DNA of 34,298 bases from Tieghemiomyces parasiticus (GCA_027575765.1 JANBPT010000476.1:1-34298), one strand, 5' to 3'; counted from the stretch's first letter, positions 20,911 to 31,258 are shown. The notes: a model not told the origin generated them from the letters alone. A program made the numbers and translations.

Positions 20911-20928
20911 ACTATACTCGGTAGCCGG

Positions 20929-22935
20929 CTAATGTAGGGAGGCCATGGGTTGCGAGGCAAACGCGTACACGAGCTCTTCGACAAAGCTCTCGGCGTTGTG
21001 TATGATCGTTCCGCCTAACAAGTAGCGTGTACCAGTCTGTGAGGCATTGAGCTGGGCCACCAATCGGGACTCCGCGTAGGTGGCCCCACCGACCATGAAG
21101 ATGATGACCTCGCGGGGCCGGGGACCCTCCCGGGCCATTGCGGGTTCCACGAACGGGTAGTCCTGATCGCTGCGGGGTTTGGATTTGGCCAAGCTGTCGA
21201 GGATCTCGCCCAGATGTGGGGTATGCTGCGTATACACGTTCTCGACCCCTTGAAGCCCGCGGATCACATGCCGGCCGCGCGACAAGAGGTCGCGGTTCTG
21301 GAACAGGTCACCCTGGCGCTGGGCGTTACCGGCGTACCGTAGAAGATTCGGTACCACGCGGGCAATGCGGCCGTCGACGCCGGCCTTGACGAGGGCCGCG
21401 GTGAGTTCCTCGGTGGCATTGTTTGGGTAGAGCTCGTAGCGGAGGGCGTAGAGGCACACCAGGCGTAGTTTGCCGAGGTTGGTGATTTTCGGGTTAAGTA
21501 GCATATCCCGGAGGTTCTGGAGGTCGGTGGCGTGGGCCTCGTTACACGCCAGGCTCTGTTCGAGCTCGCTCTGCGCGAGGAGTGCCTGCTGCTCTACCCG
21601 TCGGCTAAGCTCGCCCACCACCGTCACGTGTTTGGTAACGTTGCCCGAAAGCTTGCGGAACTCGGGGTAGTTCTCGACGAAGCGTTTCATGTCCGCGATG
21701 GAATCGATCTTGACCGTCGACTGCGTCTGACGCTGGTATTCTTCCACGTAGCGCTTGATCGACTCGCCCAGGTCGCCGAAATTGAGGTAAAGGCTTTTAC
21801 GGTAGAATGTGTCCTGGTCTACCGCCAGAACCACCTCGGTCAGGTCCTTGCGTACGTCTGGGACCCCCGTCAGGTCCACCCGCCCATTGTCAATCCCTAG
21901 CAGCTCATGGACCATGGCCTGGTAGGTCCACTGGTTGAGGAGGGGGGTCACCGGGTCGTTCCGCCGGTCTAAAATAAGCAGAGTTGGCGGTGGGTCGGCC
22001 TGCCGAGCGTTGAACAGCGTACTCTCGGTCTGGAGAAAGTGCTGTGGGTTTGGAAGTAGAGAGATGTTTGAAATTGGGAGGTGGGGTTTGGTCGGGAAAA
22101 AAGGTACAGGTTAGCTATGGGTCCTGATTGCTAACCTGCTGCCTGCCGCTGCCAAAGGGAGGCGACGGTGATGGCCCGAGGCCGCCATGCCTACAGCTTA
22201 GCCGGCTTACATTAATTTCTTTTCCTAGCTTCTTGGTCATAGGGCTGTTGGCCTGGAACCGTACGATGGGCCGCCGCTTAAGAGATAGAAGGACAGACGT
22301 GACGCCCTGCACGGCGCGGGTGAGGGCGGCAGGGTTCCACGTGTGGATATTCTCGCTATAGAGTGGGTATGTTTGTGGCCGCATGTTGAGGCTAAACAAG
22401 CCCTGATCGACGGCCAGGTAGTCGGCGTAGAATTCTTGGACCTCACGAACCAACTCGTGTTCGTCAGCCTCGGCCAGCTGCTCAATGACGGACTTTTTGA
22501 GTACGTGACTGAAAAAAAGGTAGTATTCTCGGTACTTGGGGTTGCGCAACTCGTCCACTAGCCGCCCGATAGAGGCTTCGGTGGGCCGCAAATAGCAGAG
22601 ACACTTGAGGTGCATCATCACGTCCCGCTGCTCATGTTCTAGTCGGTCCACCAGGAAGGTCTCCTTGGCTAGCAGGCTCGACTGGGTAATGGCTGCCGAG
22701 GTGATGGAGGTCTGCGGAAGGTTTGGTCCATGGGTGAGGCAGCGGTAAGGGTATTCAGCGTGGCGGTCAGTCGGGCAACGGTGGCAGATGGGATGGCACG
22801 ATAGGCAGGCCAGTCGGTGAAGACGTGGAATTCTTCAAGACTTACAGTCTCCTTGTCCATCAAAAGGACTTTCATGCCGGACACATCGGTGACCATTTTG
22901 TTCAGGTACACCTGAACAGCCTGAATGACGTCCAT
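20929..22935 (-). CDS. VPS45: Vacuolar protein sorting protein 45, Sec1/Munc18 family
   Basis: Three exons on the minus strand: 22846-22935, 22211-22711 and 20929-22041, giving 567 aa, the usual VPS45 length. VPS45 binds the syntaxin-like SNARE Tlg2/Syntaxin-16 and promotes SNARE assembly for traffic between the trans-Golgi and endosomes. Recognisable segments in order are MKVLLMDKET (21-30), TSITSAAITQSSLLAKE (from 31, matching the family once exons 1 and 2 are joined), LLILDRRNDP (218-227), LLNQWTYQAMVHELLGI (231-247), IADMKRFVENYPEFRKLSGN (312-331), ENVYTQH (464-470), IIFMVGGATYAES (about 510-522) and LLGGTIIHN (538-546). Donors are GTAAGT and GTAAGC, acceptors GCAG and ACAG, and both junctions are phase 0. 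The start sits in ACCGCCATGG, an ideal context. It converges on the FMP27-like gene. No key region is missing. Confidence 0.95.
22042..22210 (-). other. VPS45 intron 2 (169 bases)
   Basis: The donor GTAAGC follows the AAT codon of KEIN, and the acceptor CCCACAG precedes CAC TTT. A branch-site-like GCTAAC lies inside, followed by a pyrimidine-rich stretch. Removing it joins KEIN to HFLQTES in frame, which restores the family alignment up to LLILDRRNDP. Confidence 0.88.
22712..22845 (-). other. VPS45 intron 1 (134 bases)
   Basis: The donor is a perfect GTAAGT after GAG ACT, and the acceptor is CTTCCGCAG. The join reads MDKET-TSITS, as in animal VPS45 (MDKET-TSI). Reading through the intron gives a frame that departs from the family. 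Confidence 0.92.
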
Positions 22936-23060
22936 GGCGGTACCGAGTAGGAACGAATGCGGAGACAATTTCTACAGAAGGTGAGGGCGGGTGATGGGCA
23001 GTGAAGGGCGGCGTTACTAGAGCGAGGCTGAGGAAGGGATGCCAATGCAAGGCGGAAAGC
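22936..23060 (-). promoter_or_regulatory. VPS45 5' leader/promoter-proximal region
   Basis: In the VPS45 sense this stretch is C/T rich and contains no ATG for about 125 bases before the start codon. A GCATTGGC element lies about 110 bases upstream, an ATTGG (reverse CCAAT) candidate. No TATA box was seen. This is a positional inference only. Confidence 0.35.
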
Positions 23061-24880
23061 ATGCCATGAGCGGAGACTGCCACACAAGGACGGCGTGGCT
23101 TCGGGATGGACTACACCGCCAATCCCACCCTTCCACCCCTAGTCAGCGGGAATGGATGCGCCCATTCTTGTTCTACTAGGCTGGCCTTGCCACACCGGCG
23201 GTTCTGAACGGTAAGACAGGAACGAGAAGGCTAGCCACCAATTGTCCCGTGTCGATACTCCTTGTGCCCAGTCATGAGGTGGACTGTATATCTCCGCACC
23301 GTACGTTAGCCGTTTTCATTGACTTCAAGTAAAGCCAGCCGAGGAACGCTAGTTGAAAAGGTGGCTTACCATCCGACTGCGCCCACGCGTCAGGCAACCG
23401 ATACGAGGGGCCCGTTTGGTAATGCGGGCGTTGCTTCATTTGGCCATTTCGGTCACCACCGTTGTAGACAGCAAACACGACCGAATACCCCGTTCCAGCG
23501 ACTGGCCTTGGGACCTCACACAGTACTGCGGCTCTGCCACGACTTGAGCCATCCAGTTGAGGAAATAGGACCATCGTCTATTGGCAGTAACTTCGCTCGA
23601 AAGGGATGGGGATGACCAAACTCGACGACTAGGGGAGGGGGACATCGCAGCCGGCAGTGACTTCTAGGGCACCCTACTTGGGGATGTCCATCGTTACGGG
23701 GGCCCTGGCGGCGGTGGCGGAGTCTCTGGCCTCCCGTCACGATGAAGGGGTGATGACCAGCCAGCCTCGCAAGCACTGCACGCATAGCTCCGACCACCTC
23801 CGTTGCGCCTCTCCCTGAACGGACGGAAAATGAAAAGAGCGAGTGGGGTCAGATGGACCAAACGATATATCGCAGACAGTTTCCGACTGCTGCTGCTGAC
23901 CAGCAGCTCTCCCTGATAAGGTCGGGATCGAGATCATAGGCCTTATGCTGCTGCCTCCCCCCCCCGCCGTCCTCTTGTGGATGGAAACTAACATCCCGCG
24001 CAAGCTGCCAACCAAGTCGGGGCTTGGCTTGATTTTTGTTTTGTCTGGTGGACCGGTGGCCCCTTATCCAGGACTGCTCTGCTGACCAGCCTGCCGGATA
24101 CAGGGTCGATGCGGGCCATCGCCTCACTCCTCACAGGCAAACACCTCTCAGTACGTTGGGTACGCCACCCATTCCTGGTGCCCAGTATACGCGGCCCCGG
24201 CTAAAAATGGGTGCTGGATCAGCGTGGAGCAGGTGCGACACACGACACGCTGTCACTCCAGAACCTGCACTAGCTGCCACACCGTAAGCAATGCAAGCGT
24301 GCGGATGGCGGTCAATATATCAGCATTGGGCTCGTTGCCACCACTGCCTTCAATGCGGGTGGGGGGCCCTTACTCCTCCCTCTCTCCGTCTACTCCAAAC
24401 TAAAGCCCACATTCACATCGAGTCGGAGGGATCACCGCGGCGGAAAAAGGAAGTAACTGAACGCTCGCTTGTATCTTTCTCCCCAACCGTTCTCTGTCGT
24501 GCTCTAATATATGCAAGCGGCGTTATTCTGAAGGATTTTCGGGGTCGAATCCAGTCCACTCTATGAATCCGGCAAAGCCGAAACACTGTTGGTAAAAAAA
24601 TGTTCGAATGGAGTAGCCCACACCGCACCCCATAGACGCATGTTAGCCTCCACGACGCTACTAGAGCGATTGAATCTGGAGTGCTGGGCTGCAAAGCATG
24701 CAGCCCCCCTTACTGATTGGCAGTATGTAGATGGTGCATTAACATTTCTGTTGGCTTTTTAAATATCCGCCATGTGGTTCCCAATTCGGGCCGAGAAGGC
24801 GCCACGACTCCCACTACATCCCGGAACATACACCGCAATGTAGGCAGCCCATGTCCGCTGATACCCATTCCCAGTTTACC
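23061..24880. other. Spacer upstream of VPS45, no supported gene
   Basis: Open frames reach at most about 100 codons on either strand and show no recognisable family, codon bias or credible start. A tRNA-like B-box fragment near 24541 does not fold into a tRNA. A C9 tract lies at 23957-23965. Regulatory sequence for VPS45 probably occupies the left end. Confidence 0.5.
23957..23965. repeat. C9 homopolymer tract
   Basis: This is nine consecutive C within CTGCTGCCTC...GCCGTC in the spacer upstream of VPS45. Confidence 0.9.
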
Positions 24881-25090
24881 GCCCCCCCCCCTCAATCCCG
24901 ATTCCAGGCCCAGTGCCGTCCAGACCCCTCCCTGACGCCGCTATTCACCTTGGCTGTGGCAATTTTACCACGCCCCACCAAAGCTTCCCCCCTTCCCCAT
25001 TACACACAATTAGCCCTTCTCGACTCGCATCTTTCCACAGTCTCACCCACCCACTCTCACAGTCGCCAGCCCACGCGGGAGTGAGCCGGT
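24881..25090 (+). promoter_or_regulatory. Pyrimidine-rich block of promoter/leader style
   Basis: About 200 bases are strongly C+T rich and start with a C10 tract (24882-24891). The texture is the same as in the leaders of the FMP27-like and cyclin genes. No gene start that I can support follows within 1.5 kb, so it may be the leader of an unrecognised transcript or only compositional. Confidence 0.25.
24882..24891. repeat. C10 homopolymer tract
   Basis: This is ten consecutive C at the left border of the pyrimidine-rich block 24881-25090. Confidence 0.9.
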
Positions 25091-25398
25091 CATCGTACAT
25101 TCCACTTCGTAACGAATCGGTCCTTTTTCATGTAAACATATAGAGTTGGCGGAGGGATGATTGGCAAGGTATTGGGCCGCATGTCTTGCCTCTATCCAAC
25201 AGGTCTTTCAGTTCATTAGCCAACTGCATCACCTTCCCGATGCCGGGTTTTTTCTCGACGCGCAGCCTACCTGCTCACTTGACAATTCCCCAGGCAAATA
25301 GCGTATAATTAAAACCATGCATCATCCAACGAGAGATACACGCGCATCAAGTCACCACGATGCACCTGGATTTGGCTTCTCCTGAGTATATTTATATA

Positions 25399-25418
25399 TG
25401 GCCCTCTCGAGAGGGCCA
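25399..25418. repeat. Perfect 20-bp palindrome
   Basis: TGGCCCTCTCGAGAGGGCCA is its own reverse complement over all 20 bases, with no central loop, and is preceded by the AT-rich TATATTTATATA. It could bind a dimeric transcription factor or extrude as a hairpin. Function is unknown. Confidence 0.85.
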
Positions 25419-25796
25419 ACGGTACACAAAGTGGGATTGCAAGCGACAGCATTACCGGTCACCTGCGCTGCCTTGGCCGCCCCTTCACGCCATTTGCTCT
25501 GGCCGTTAAATAGATAATACACTTTACGTTCGGCCGGGCTCAGCAGAATAGGTTACAAGCACAACGGTCACAGGCACAGTCGTCATCGCCACTTCCCACC
25601 TGTGTACAAAGCCTCCTGCCCCCTCCCGTCTTCTCTAACTTGGCATGGTGCTAATGTAAGAAAGGAAATGATGGCGATTAGAGCCCTTCCTTCCCTCCAA
25701 AGACTCGGCATGGATATCATTCGGCTGTTTTGCAGCGCTGGAAGGTTCTGCAATTAGTGAACCTGCAGCGCCTCCCTCGCCGAACCCGCCAACCTT

Positions 25797-25806
25797 CCCC
25801 CCCCCC
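25797..25806. repeat. C10 homopolymer tract
   Basis: These are ten consecutive C in the spacer at the end of a pyrimidine-rich stretch. Confidence 0.9.
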
Positions 25807-25851
25807 TCATTACGCCTGCCTCTTGCTGCGCGTTTAACAGGGTACTGACAT

Positions 25852-25883
25852 TATACCCGCGGGTTCAGACGCTATACCTGCGG
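25852..25883. repeat. Two near-identical 11-mers, 21 bases apart
   Basis: TATACCCGCGG (25852-25862) and TATACCTGCGG (25873-25883) differ at one base and are spaced by 21 bases, two helical turns. The first copy overlaps the palindrome ACCCGCGGGT. This suggests paired protein binding sites but could be chance. Confidence 0.4.
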
Positions 25884-26399
25884 AAGGGTGGTGGATATTG
25901 ATACTTATCAAAAATCACCTCAATTTCCACGCCAAGCTGTGTCTGGCTTACGTGTCATTAGGTATGGTCACCATGATTATCAGCTGGAGGCTAAGGCCCT
26001 CACCCTTTAGCGCCTCCGATTATCATCTCCCTTCACCGTCCATACTTCCACATCGACCGACACGGTTGAGAAGTTGATTCCACCCGCCAGTCGTGATTGT
26101 TAATTAAGGACCGCAACCCGTGGGGTTGGGGAAAGGGTGGCGATCAAGCCTGCCCGAGACTAATTTCCCAGCAAAAAAAGCTGGATAGCGGAACGGCTGA
26201 GCAAAGAACGGCCAATAAAATAACCATACCAAGGTATCGTCATGGCCCCAGAGACTGGAGTTCTACACGCCAACCTTTCGCCTTCGCTCGATGTCCTGAA
26301 ACGGTACTCCTCAACTCCCGAACGCCTCACCATCGCCTGACCACTCGGTGCTTCTTCTTACCTCCACCGTAAAAGGGTTGTACAGAAACCCCACCACCT

Positions 26400-26872
26400 T
26401 GAATGTATTTTGATCTCTCCCCTCTTTCTCACTCTGGGGGTTTTTGGTCTATTATATCCGCTGGTACCACTCCCTGACCCCCCCCCGCTTTTATTCCCCG
26501 GCCTACACACACACCCTCCCACCTTACTCACTTCGCTCGCCACTGGCTTGACCGCCTGACTCGCCGTTCCACCCGCCTGACTTGTCCACCTCTTCTTCCT
26601 CCCTCCCACAATAATATCTAGACCGGGATTAGTGCGGCAGAGTCGAACATAAATACCGCCTCTGTTGCCACCCCCATTCAACCCCTGTCTCTGCTTGTAC
26701 TCGCAGTCTATCCCTTTCTTAAACAGTGGGATTCAGCTTGCCACGTTGCACAAATATTTACTTGTACACTTCATTCCAGATTCCATTGTTTGCTCCGTTC
26801 CCCTCTACTTCTTTTTCATCCACCACCCTCAACCCTCGTTCACACCGCGGTTTATTGGCTGATCATCTACCA
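26400..26872 (+). promoter_or_regulatory. Pyrimidine-rich promoter/leader of the unrecognised gene
   Basis: Strongly C+T rich DNA with a C9 tract (26478-26486) runs up to the candidate first ATG at 26873. Its texture matches that of the leaders of the FMP27-like gene and the cyclin, and it favours a transcript starting here and running rightward. No TATA box was identified. Confidence 0.35.
26478..26486. repeat. C9 homopolymer tract
   Basis: This is nine consecutive C within the pyrimidine-rich leader of the unrecognised gene. Confidence 0.9.
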
Positions 26873-28282
26873 ATGCCCGCACCGAAGCCCATAATGACCG
26901 AGGTACGCTAGTTTGTTCATCAAGGTGACCAGTCCAGCGTTAATTCCAACCTCTGGACTCCTACCCAACGGATAGAAAAAAAAAGATGGCCAGCAGAGAC
27001 TTATTATGTTGCCAAATATCCTGTCTTCCAATGTTTAACCATAATCACCATTGCTTCCAACACGTGGCATCCATTCCACACGCGCTTCCCTTCCTAGTCA
27101 TTGGAGTATTTCACTCGGATCGCCCAGAGCCACACGCCGGGCCCGCTGAATAAACCGACTCCCATGTCGTGTTCCCCCTCCGAAACGGAGGTCATCGTGC
27201 CTGCCGCCGACCACTGGCAGTTCAAGGCGCTCCTACCGGTGATTGCCCCCTTCTTACGGGGCGTGTTCTACCGGCACTACGTCGTGCGGAGTCTCGAGTT
27301 GAATGCAATCACGCCATTGGGCAACCTGTACCGGTTCAAGAATGCCAAGGCCGGCACGCGGTACCCACGGCCTGAAGTATCTCCGATCCAGGATACCCCG
27401 GCTGCTAACGGCTCGGACGAGGACCCTATGCTCTACACCGATACGACAGTGATCGATACGGCCGATGCCGGCCAGTATGCCAGTCGGTTCAGCTTTACGC
27501 CGGCGCGGGAGGAAGCCAGCCGGACAGTCCGCGACTTTGTGCCCGAGTTACGCCGCATTCACGCGGCGGCAGAACCCCTACCACTCGACACGGGCGACCA
27601 CTGCCAACTAGCGCAGAAAGATTCAGTGGCCTATGCCATCGCCACGGGTAACGCGGCGTTCTTGGCTGCCCTTACCTACTACTTCGCCTCCGACCCGTTC
27701 CTTGCTGCCTTCCAAACGGGGAATGCCGCGGAACAGATTGTGCCCCGACCCCACCTAGACTTCCTACGATTCCTGAACGAGTTGAATACTGGAGGGTTGA
27801 AAGCTCAATCCAAGCTTTCCAATGGATCGGTGGACGACTGGCCCTACGTCGACCAGATGGCCTCGGTGCTCATTATCACCGTGGTTTTGGGACTCGCCGG
27901 TTTGGGCCACCTCACTGCCCTCCGCGAGTATCTCGCATTGCTACGTAGCCACCACTGCCACCATCACCGACCGTCGGCCGCGGGCACCCAGCGGTATAGT
28001 GTACTGGCTGACACCCGCCTCCGCCCCATCATCTTGATCGCCGCTGCCCAGGCCGACCAGCCCGCGGTTAGCGCGGCCTACGTTGCCGAAATGACCTATC
28101 TTGAGTTGTGTCAGGTCGTCACCTCGCTTCAGCGTCTGGGGTGGGACGATGCCTGCCAGCGTGTTCCGCAACTCCTGGGTAAGCCATGGGAGCTGCAGCG
28201 GTCCCAGTACTTTTTAAATGATCGGTTGGTCTACTTTTACCGTGACTACCAGCTATCGTACCTCCACTACCGTCCTATGTAA
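26873..28282 (+). CDS. Unrecognised protein, predicted largely helical
   Basis: I recognise no family. The preferred model joins 26873-26902 (ten codons, MPAPKPIMTE) to 27098-28282, giving 404 aa. Without splicing, the first in-frame ATG is at 27164, in a poor context, giving 372 aa. The long exon is GC-rich with strong third-position bias, unlike the DNA around it, so it is very probably a real gene. In spliced numbering there is an acidic, disordered segment near 105-135, then helix-rich sequence. This includes an ankyrin-like phrase DSVAYAIATGNAAFLAALTY (about 185-204), a hydrophobic stretch (264-282, ASVLIITVVLGLAGLGH) that could be a buried or membrane helix, a His/Cys cluster HHCHHH (295-300), and a Tyr-rich end (YFYRDYQLSYLHYRPM). 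No signal peptide or catalytic motif was seen. It may be a lineage-specific helical-repeat protein. Confidence 0.75.
26903..27097 (+). other. Proposed intron (195 bases) in the unrecognised gene
   Basis: The donor is GAG followed by GTACGC. The acceptor is TTCCCTTCCTAG, a good pyrimidine tract, and a branch-like TTTAAC lies upstream. The junction is phase 0, as in both VPS45 introns, and the length is similar (134 and 169 there). The intron would also remove the in-frame TAG at 27095-27097. The donor departs from the GTAAGT/GTAAGC seen in VPS45, so the model is probable, not certain. Confidence 0.55.
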
Positions 28283-29019
28283 TTTGTTTTTAAGGAAACC
28301 TGATCGTATTTTCCTCTGGATTGGTGGAAGCTGATTAAGTCCCTCCCCCCTTTCGACTCTAATCGTGCCTATTAGTCCACGTCCGAGTCTTTCCTGTTAC
28401 TATAATATTTATATCCTTATACGCTCTTTTACATAAATCGCTCTTATGGTTTCTCCTTTCGGACCGTGGACACGGTTATTAAGTATACATAGGATGCCAA
28501 TCGAGTCAACCGGTTCCTTGGATAGAAGATGAGTTGTGTATACCATGGCGAGAGTAGCACTGCTAATCTGTGCTGTCAACCTGAATAATGCGAATAGTAT
28601 GGTCTGTCAACCACATAATATCCTTCTTCTTAAGGGGTATTTCCAGTGCTCACGCCATGACAAAGCGTTATGTCAGTACTAGTCGCTAATTTCCGTAGAG
28701 TGTTGGCCAAGCTCTCTATGACAAGGAAGCGACATTGCAGTCCGCCCTTCTGCACTTGCGTGGTTTACTGTAAGTATGAGCTGTGCACTGCCATGTAGCT
28801 CGATTGGCCTACCCTCCTGGTTTCTGGACACACCATAACGGCCCAGAGCACCACCCAATAGTACAACTGAACCCGAAGAGGGCAAGCCACTTCTCCTTCT
28901 CATCTCCACAAGCAGGAGGTAAGGCTCGCCAGAACGATCGGCATCACTTATGAAAAATAAATAAATACAAATATGACTTTGATCGGCTTCGCGTTGAACA
29001 ATTACCCACGCCGGGTGGA

Positions 29020-29028
29020 GGGGGGGGG
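29020..29028. repeat. G9 homopolymer tract
   Basis: This is nine consecutive G, preceded by GGGTGGA, so a guanine-rich patch of about 16 bases that could support quadruplex structure. Confidence 0.9.
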
Positions 29029-29074
29029 ACCAAAAAGCAGCAACCGTCCGTCGAAAATATCATTGATAATTGGT

Positions 29075-29108
29075 CACCACCACCGCCATTACCACCACCA
29101 CCACTCAC
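29075..29108 (+). repeat. Imperfect CCA/CAC trinucleotide run
   Basis: CACCACCACC, a short interruption, then ACCACCACCACCAC gives a trinucleotide microsatellite. The open frames through it have no support as genes. Confidence 0.75.
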
Positions 29109-29356
29109 TCCTCCTTCCCGCTCCTAATTAACCAGCGAGTTCTATTGCCGGAGGTAATTCCAAGATCGATTGAACGCTGATCGTACCAACCTACTAGAAA
29201 CCCAGCCACACATTTCTAGGTGAACAGAAGTGCCTTGTTGCGGATCGGGATGGAGGCGGTTGGCTAGAAGGTTGTCAGTAGCTGACATGCTGGTAAAGGA
29301 AGGAAAGGGGGAGGCGAAAGGAGGCCTTTCAGTTGCTATTGTCTATTTTGTTGGGT

Positions 29357-29367
29357 GGGGGGGGGGG
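29357..29367. repeat. G11 homopolymer tract
   Basis: This is eleven consecutive G, the longest homopolymer in the window, preceded by GGGT and followed by AGGAGG. Confidence 0.9.
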
Positions 29368-29840
29368 AGGAGGCAAAAAGTTTCCTTCGAAAGTATCGAT
29401 GCTGGTAGGCCAATACACTATACGTCGACATTACATTGCCAGTGGTCCCCACAACACAGGACTTGGATGGATGCTGATGCTGGGTAGATAAGCAAAGGAA
29501 TACCACAGAAATCCGGGTTGGGGTGTTGTGCGGTCGGTTATGGAGGGGAAATGTTGTTGCCGCGAACAATCGACCCTACTGCGGTTGGAACTTGGCGCTG
29601 GGCCGGGCCACGCGGAGTTAACTTGGAGGTACATGGCACCAACTGGTGTCGTCCTCGGCGACTCGAATTCCACTGCATTGCCTATCTGCATTACCCGCGC
29701 GACCGTTTTTTACTTGGAGTGGTGCTGTGGAAGGCAAGGCAAGCAACCCACATTGAGAGGGCTGGCAGGCTGTTCTCTACTATGACGTCCCGTTAAAGAA
29801 ATCGGGCCGGTAGTGTGCAGGTATTGCCACCCAGTTGCTG

Positions 29841-29857
29841 CACACACACACACACAC
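29841..29857. repeat. CA dinucleotide microsatellite
   Basis: Eight CA units plus one C form a simple dinucleotide repeat in the spacer. Confidence 0.9.
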
Positions 29858-31161
29858 CTCCCCCTGGTTTCGCTGGGTTCCGCCGCATGTGGTCGACGCA
29901 TTATCGCTTCGAGGGGCTAGCGCCGATACTTTAGACGCTTAGGGCCGGGGTTGGGAGGCTGGATAGAAAGTAGGGGGCGTTTCCGGGAAGGCTAGCCGAT
30001 CAACGATAGGGGAGATGGGCTGTGCCGAGTGGTCTGGGTGACTTGGCCAGAGCGGTGGAAGATGGAAAGGGGGAGGACGGCCAGGCCGGCTAGAATCCAA
30101 CGAAACGCTGCCTCGCTGGGCGGAGGCTCAGCCAACAACCGCCTGTGTATGACATTCCCCGTCACTCGGAGGGTACATGTCCCAGATTATCATGGAAGGA
30201 TACTGGAGCTGCTCAAGCCCAACCGTTGGGTCTTATCGCCAGTCACGATGTGCGAGGGGTGTCAATCCATCTGCCCCACTCTCCCTCGGAACCATGGAAA
30301 GGGGGCGAGGGAGGGGAATCGACCACATGACCCATTGGGCGGTGTCTAACGTGACTCGGTAGTCTCCAGCAGCCCCACCTCACACTTTGGATGGAGCGTA
30401 TAGCGGGCCGGCTGCCCCCCGCCCCTAATTGGCGAGCCAACTAGTCTGTGCTGTCTTCTTGACTCAACATGTCTCATTGAAAGCGCCTGGCCCGCCCCCA
30501 CGAGCGGATGAGTGTAGAAGGACGGGGAAGCTGCTAGTAGCCCTCCCTCGCGCCATCATTAGATGGAGGCCATCTGTTATGCCACTAGTTAGTCAGCTTC
30601 GTTTCCCCAGTCCTCAGCTTCCTCTGGATGCCGTGGTCCCGTTCCCCTAGCCCCGCGGCTTGTTGATATGGTTCATCCGACTGCCTTTGGGGGATTCTCT
30701 CCTTGGGTGATTGGACCGATAAGGTCGTACGGATGCCTGCTCCCCACCTCGTTATTCCGCACCTCACACTGTTGCTCCCCTCGCGCGGCGTTTGCCCGCC
30801 AGCCTTTCGTAGTCTGTACCCATCCCATCGCCCGGCCGGTTTAGAAATAAAAAAAAAACCCCCCGCCAGCGGCCCCAGTAGAAGGAGGGGTATGGCGAAG
30901 GGAGAAGGAAAGAGGCAGCATTGCTAGTGGAACGACCCCGTAGAGTCATGTAGGGAAGCTGAAGAAAAAGTCGGACCGCCAGTTCAGCGAGGGCCTGGCA
31001 GCCAATCTGGTGCGTTGCTGGGGCTGGCTCACGGGGCGCCACCAAAGAGGAGCCAGCATGGCACAAGGAATCGACCCACCTATCGCCGCGCCTTAAACAC
31101 CAGGCTTGCTTGGCCTCGGGCCGAACTGGGCGTCAATGGGATGATTCACTAACGGCAGAAT

Positions 31162-31181
31162 GGGACGGGACGGGACGGGAC
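31162..31181 (+). repeat. Four tandem GGGAC units
   Basis: Four exact copies of GGGAC, followed by AGGGAAC, lie about 65 bases upstream of the TATA box of the cyclin gene. The position suggests a possible clustered activator site. A simple microsatellite is the alternative. Confidence 0.75.
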
Positions 31182-31247
31182 AGGGAACGACAACTGGCCA
31201 AGGCGCGGGACGGCTGATTGACCGTGGTAGTGACTGATCGAGCAGCG

Positions 31248-31258
31248 TATATAAATAG
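31248..31258 (+). promoter_or_regulatory. TATA box of the cyclin gene
   Basis: TATATAAATAG matches the TATA consensus and lies 325 bases before the cyclin ATG. It is followed by a C-rich region that can serve as the transcription start region. It is the clearest core promoter element in the window. Confidence 0.5.

Larger units (their letters stand above)
20557..20928. other. Convergent intergenic spacer between FMP27-like and VPS45 genes
   Basis: These 372 bases lie between two stop codons that face each other. The left part is the 3' UTR of the FMP27-like gene, with T9 (20682-20690) and AATAAA (20701-20706). The right part must hold the VPS45 3' end, but no clear AATAAA is visible on the minus strand there. 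A C9 tract (20902-20910) begins 19 bases beyond the VPS45 stop. Confidence 0.7.
25091..26399. other. Spacer with palindrome and short repeats, no supported gene
   Basis: No open frame of interest occurs here. The stretch holds a perfect 20-bp palindrome at 25399-25418, a pair of near-identical 11-mers 21 bases apart at 25852-25883, and a C10 tract at 25797-25806. A TATATTTATATA stretch lies directly before the palindrome. This could be distal regulatory DNA for the gene starting at 26873. Confidence 0.45.
28283..31140. other. Spacer, no supported gene
   Basis: The first 150-200 bases are AT-rich and should be the 3' UTR of the unrecognised gene. A CATAAA-type signal is possible near 28432, but no AATAAA was seen there. 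Beyond this, open frames are at most about 105 codons and show no family features. It holds two long G tracts (29020-29028 and 29357-29367), a CCA-rich run (29075-29108), a CA repeat (29841-29857) and an A10 followed by C6 (30849-30864). Confidence 0.55.

Noticed and set aside
22115..22651. Stand-alone 178-aa minus-strand protein
   Set aside because: It is VPS45 exon 2 read into intron 2. The correct exon is 22211-22711, joined to the exons on either side.
24531..24565. tRNA-like B-box (GGGGTCGAATCC)
   Set aside because: The flanking bases cannot form the T stem, and no matching D arm, anticodon arm or acceptor stem is found upstream.
26640..26655. Possible minus-strand tRNA T-arm (TGTTCGACTC)
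   Set aside because: Stem bases do not pair beyond the closing G-C.
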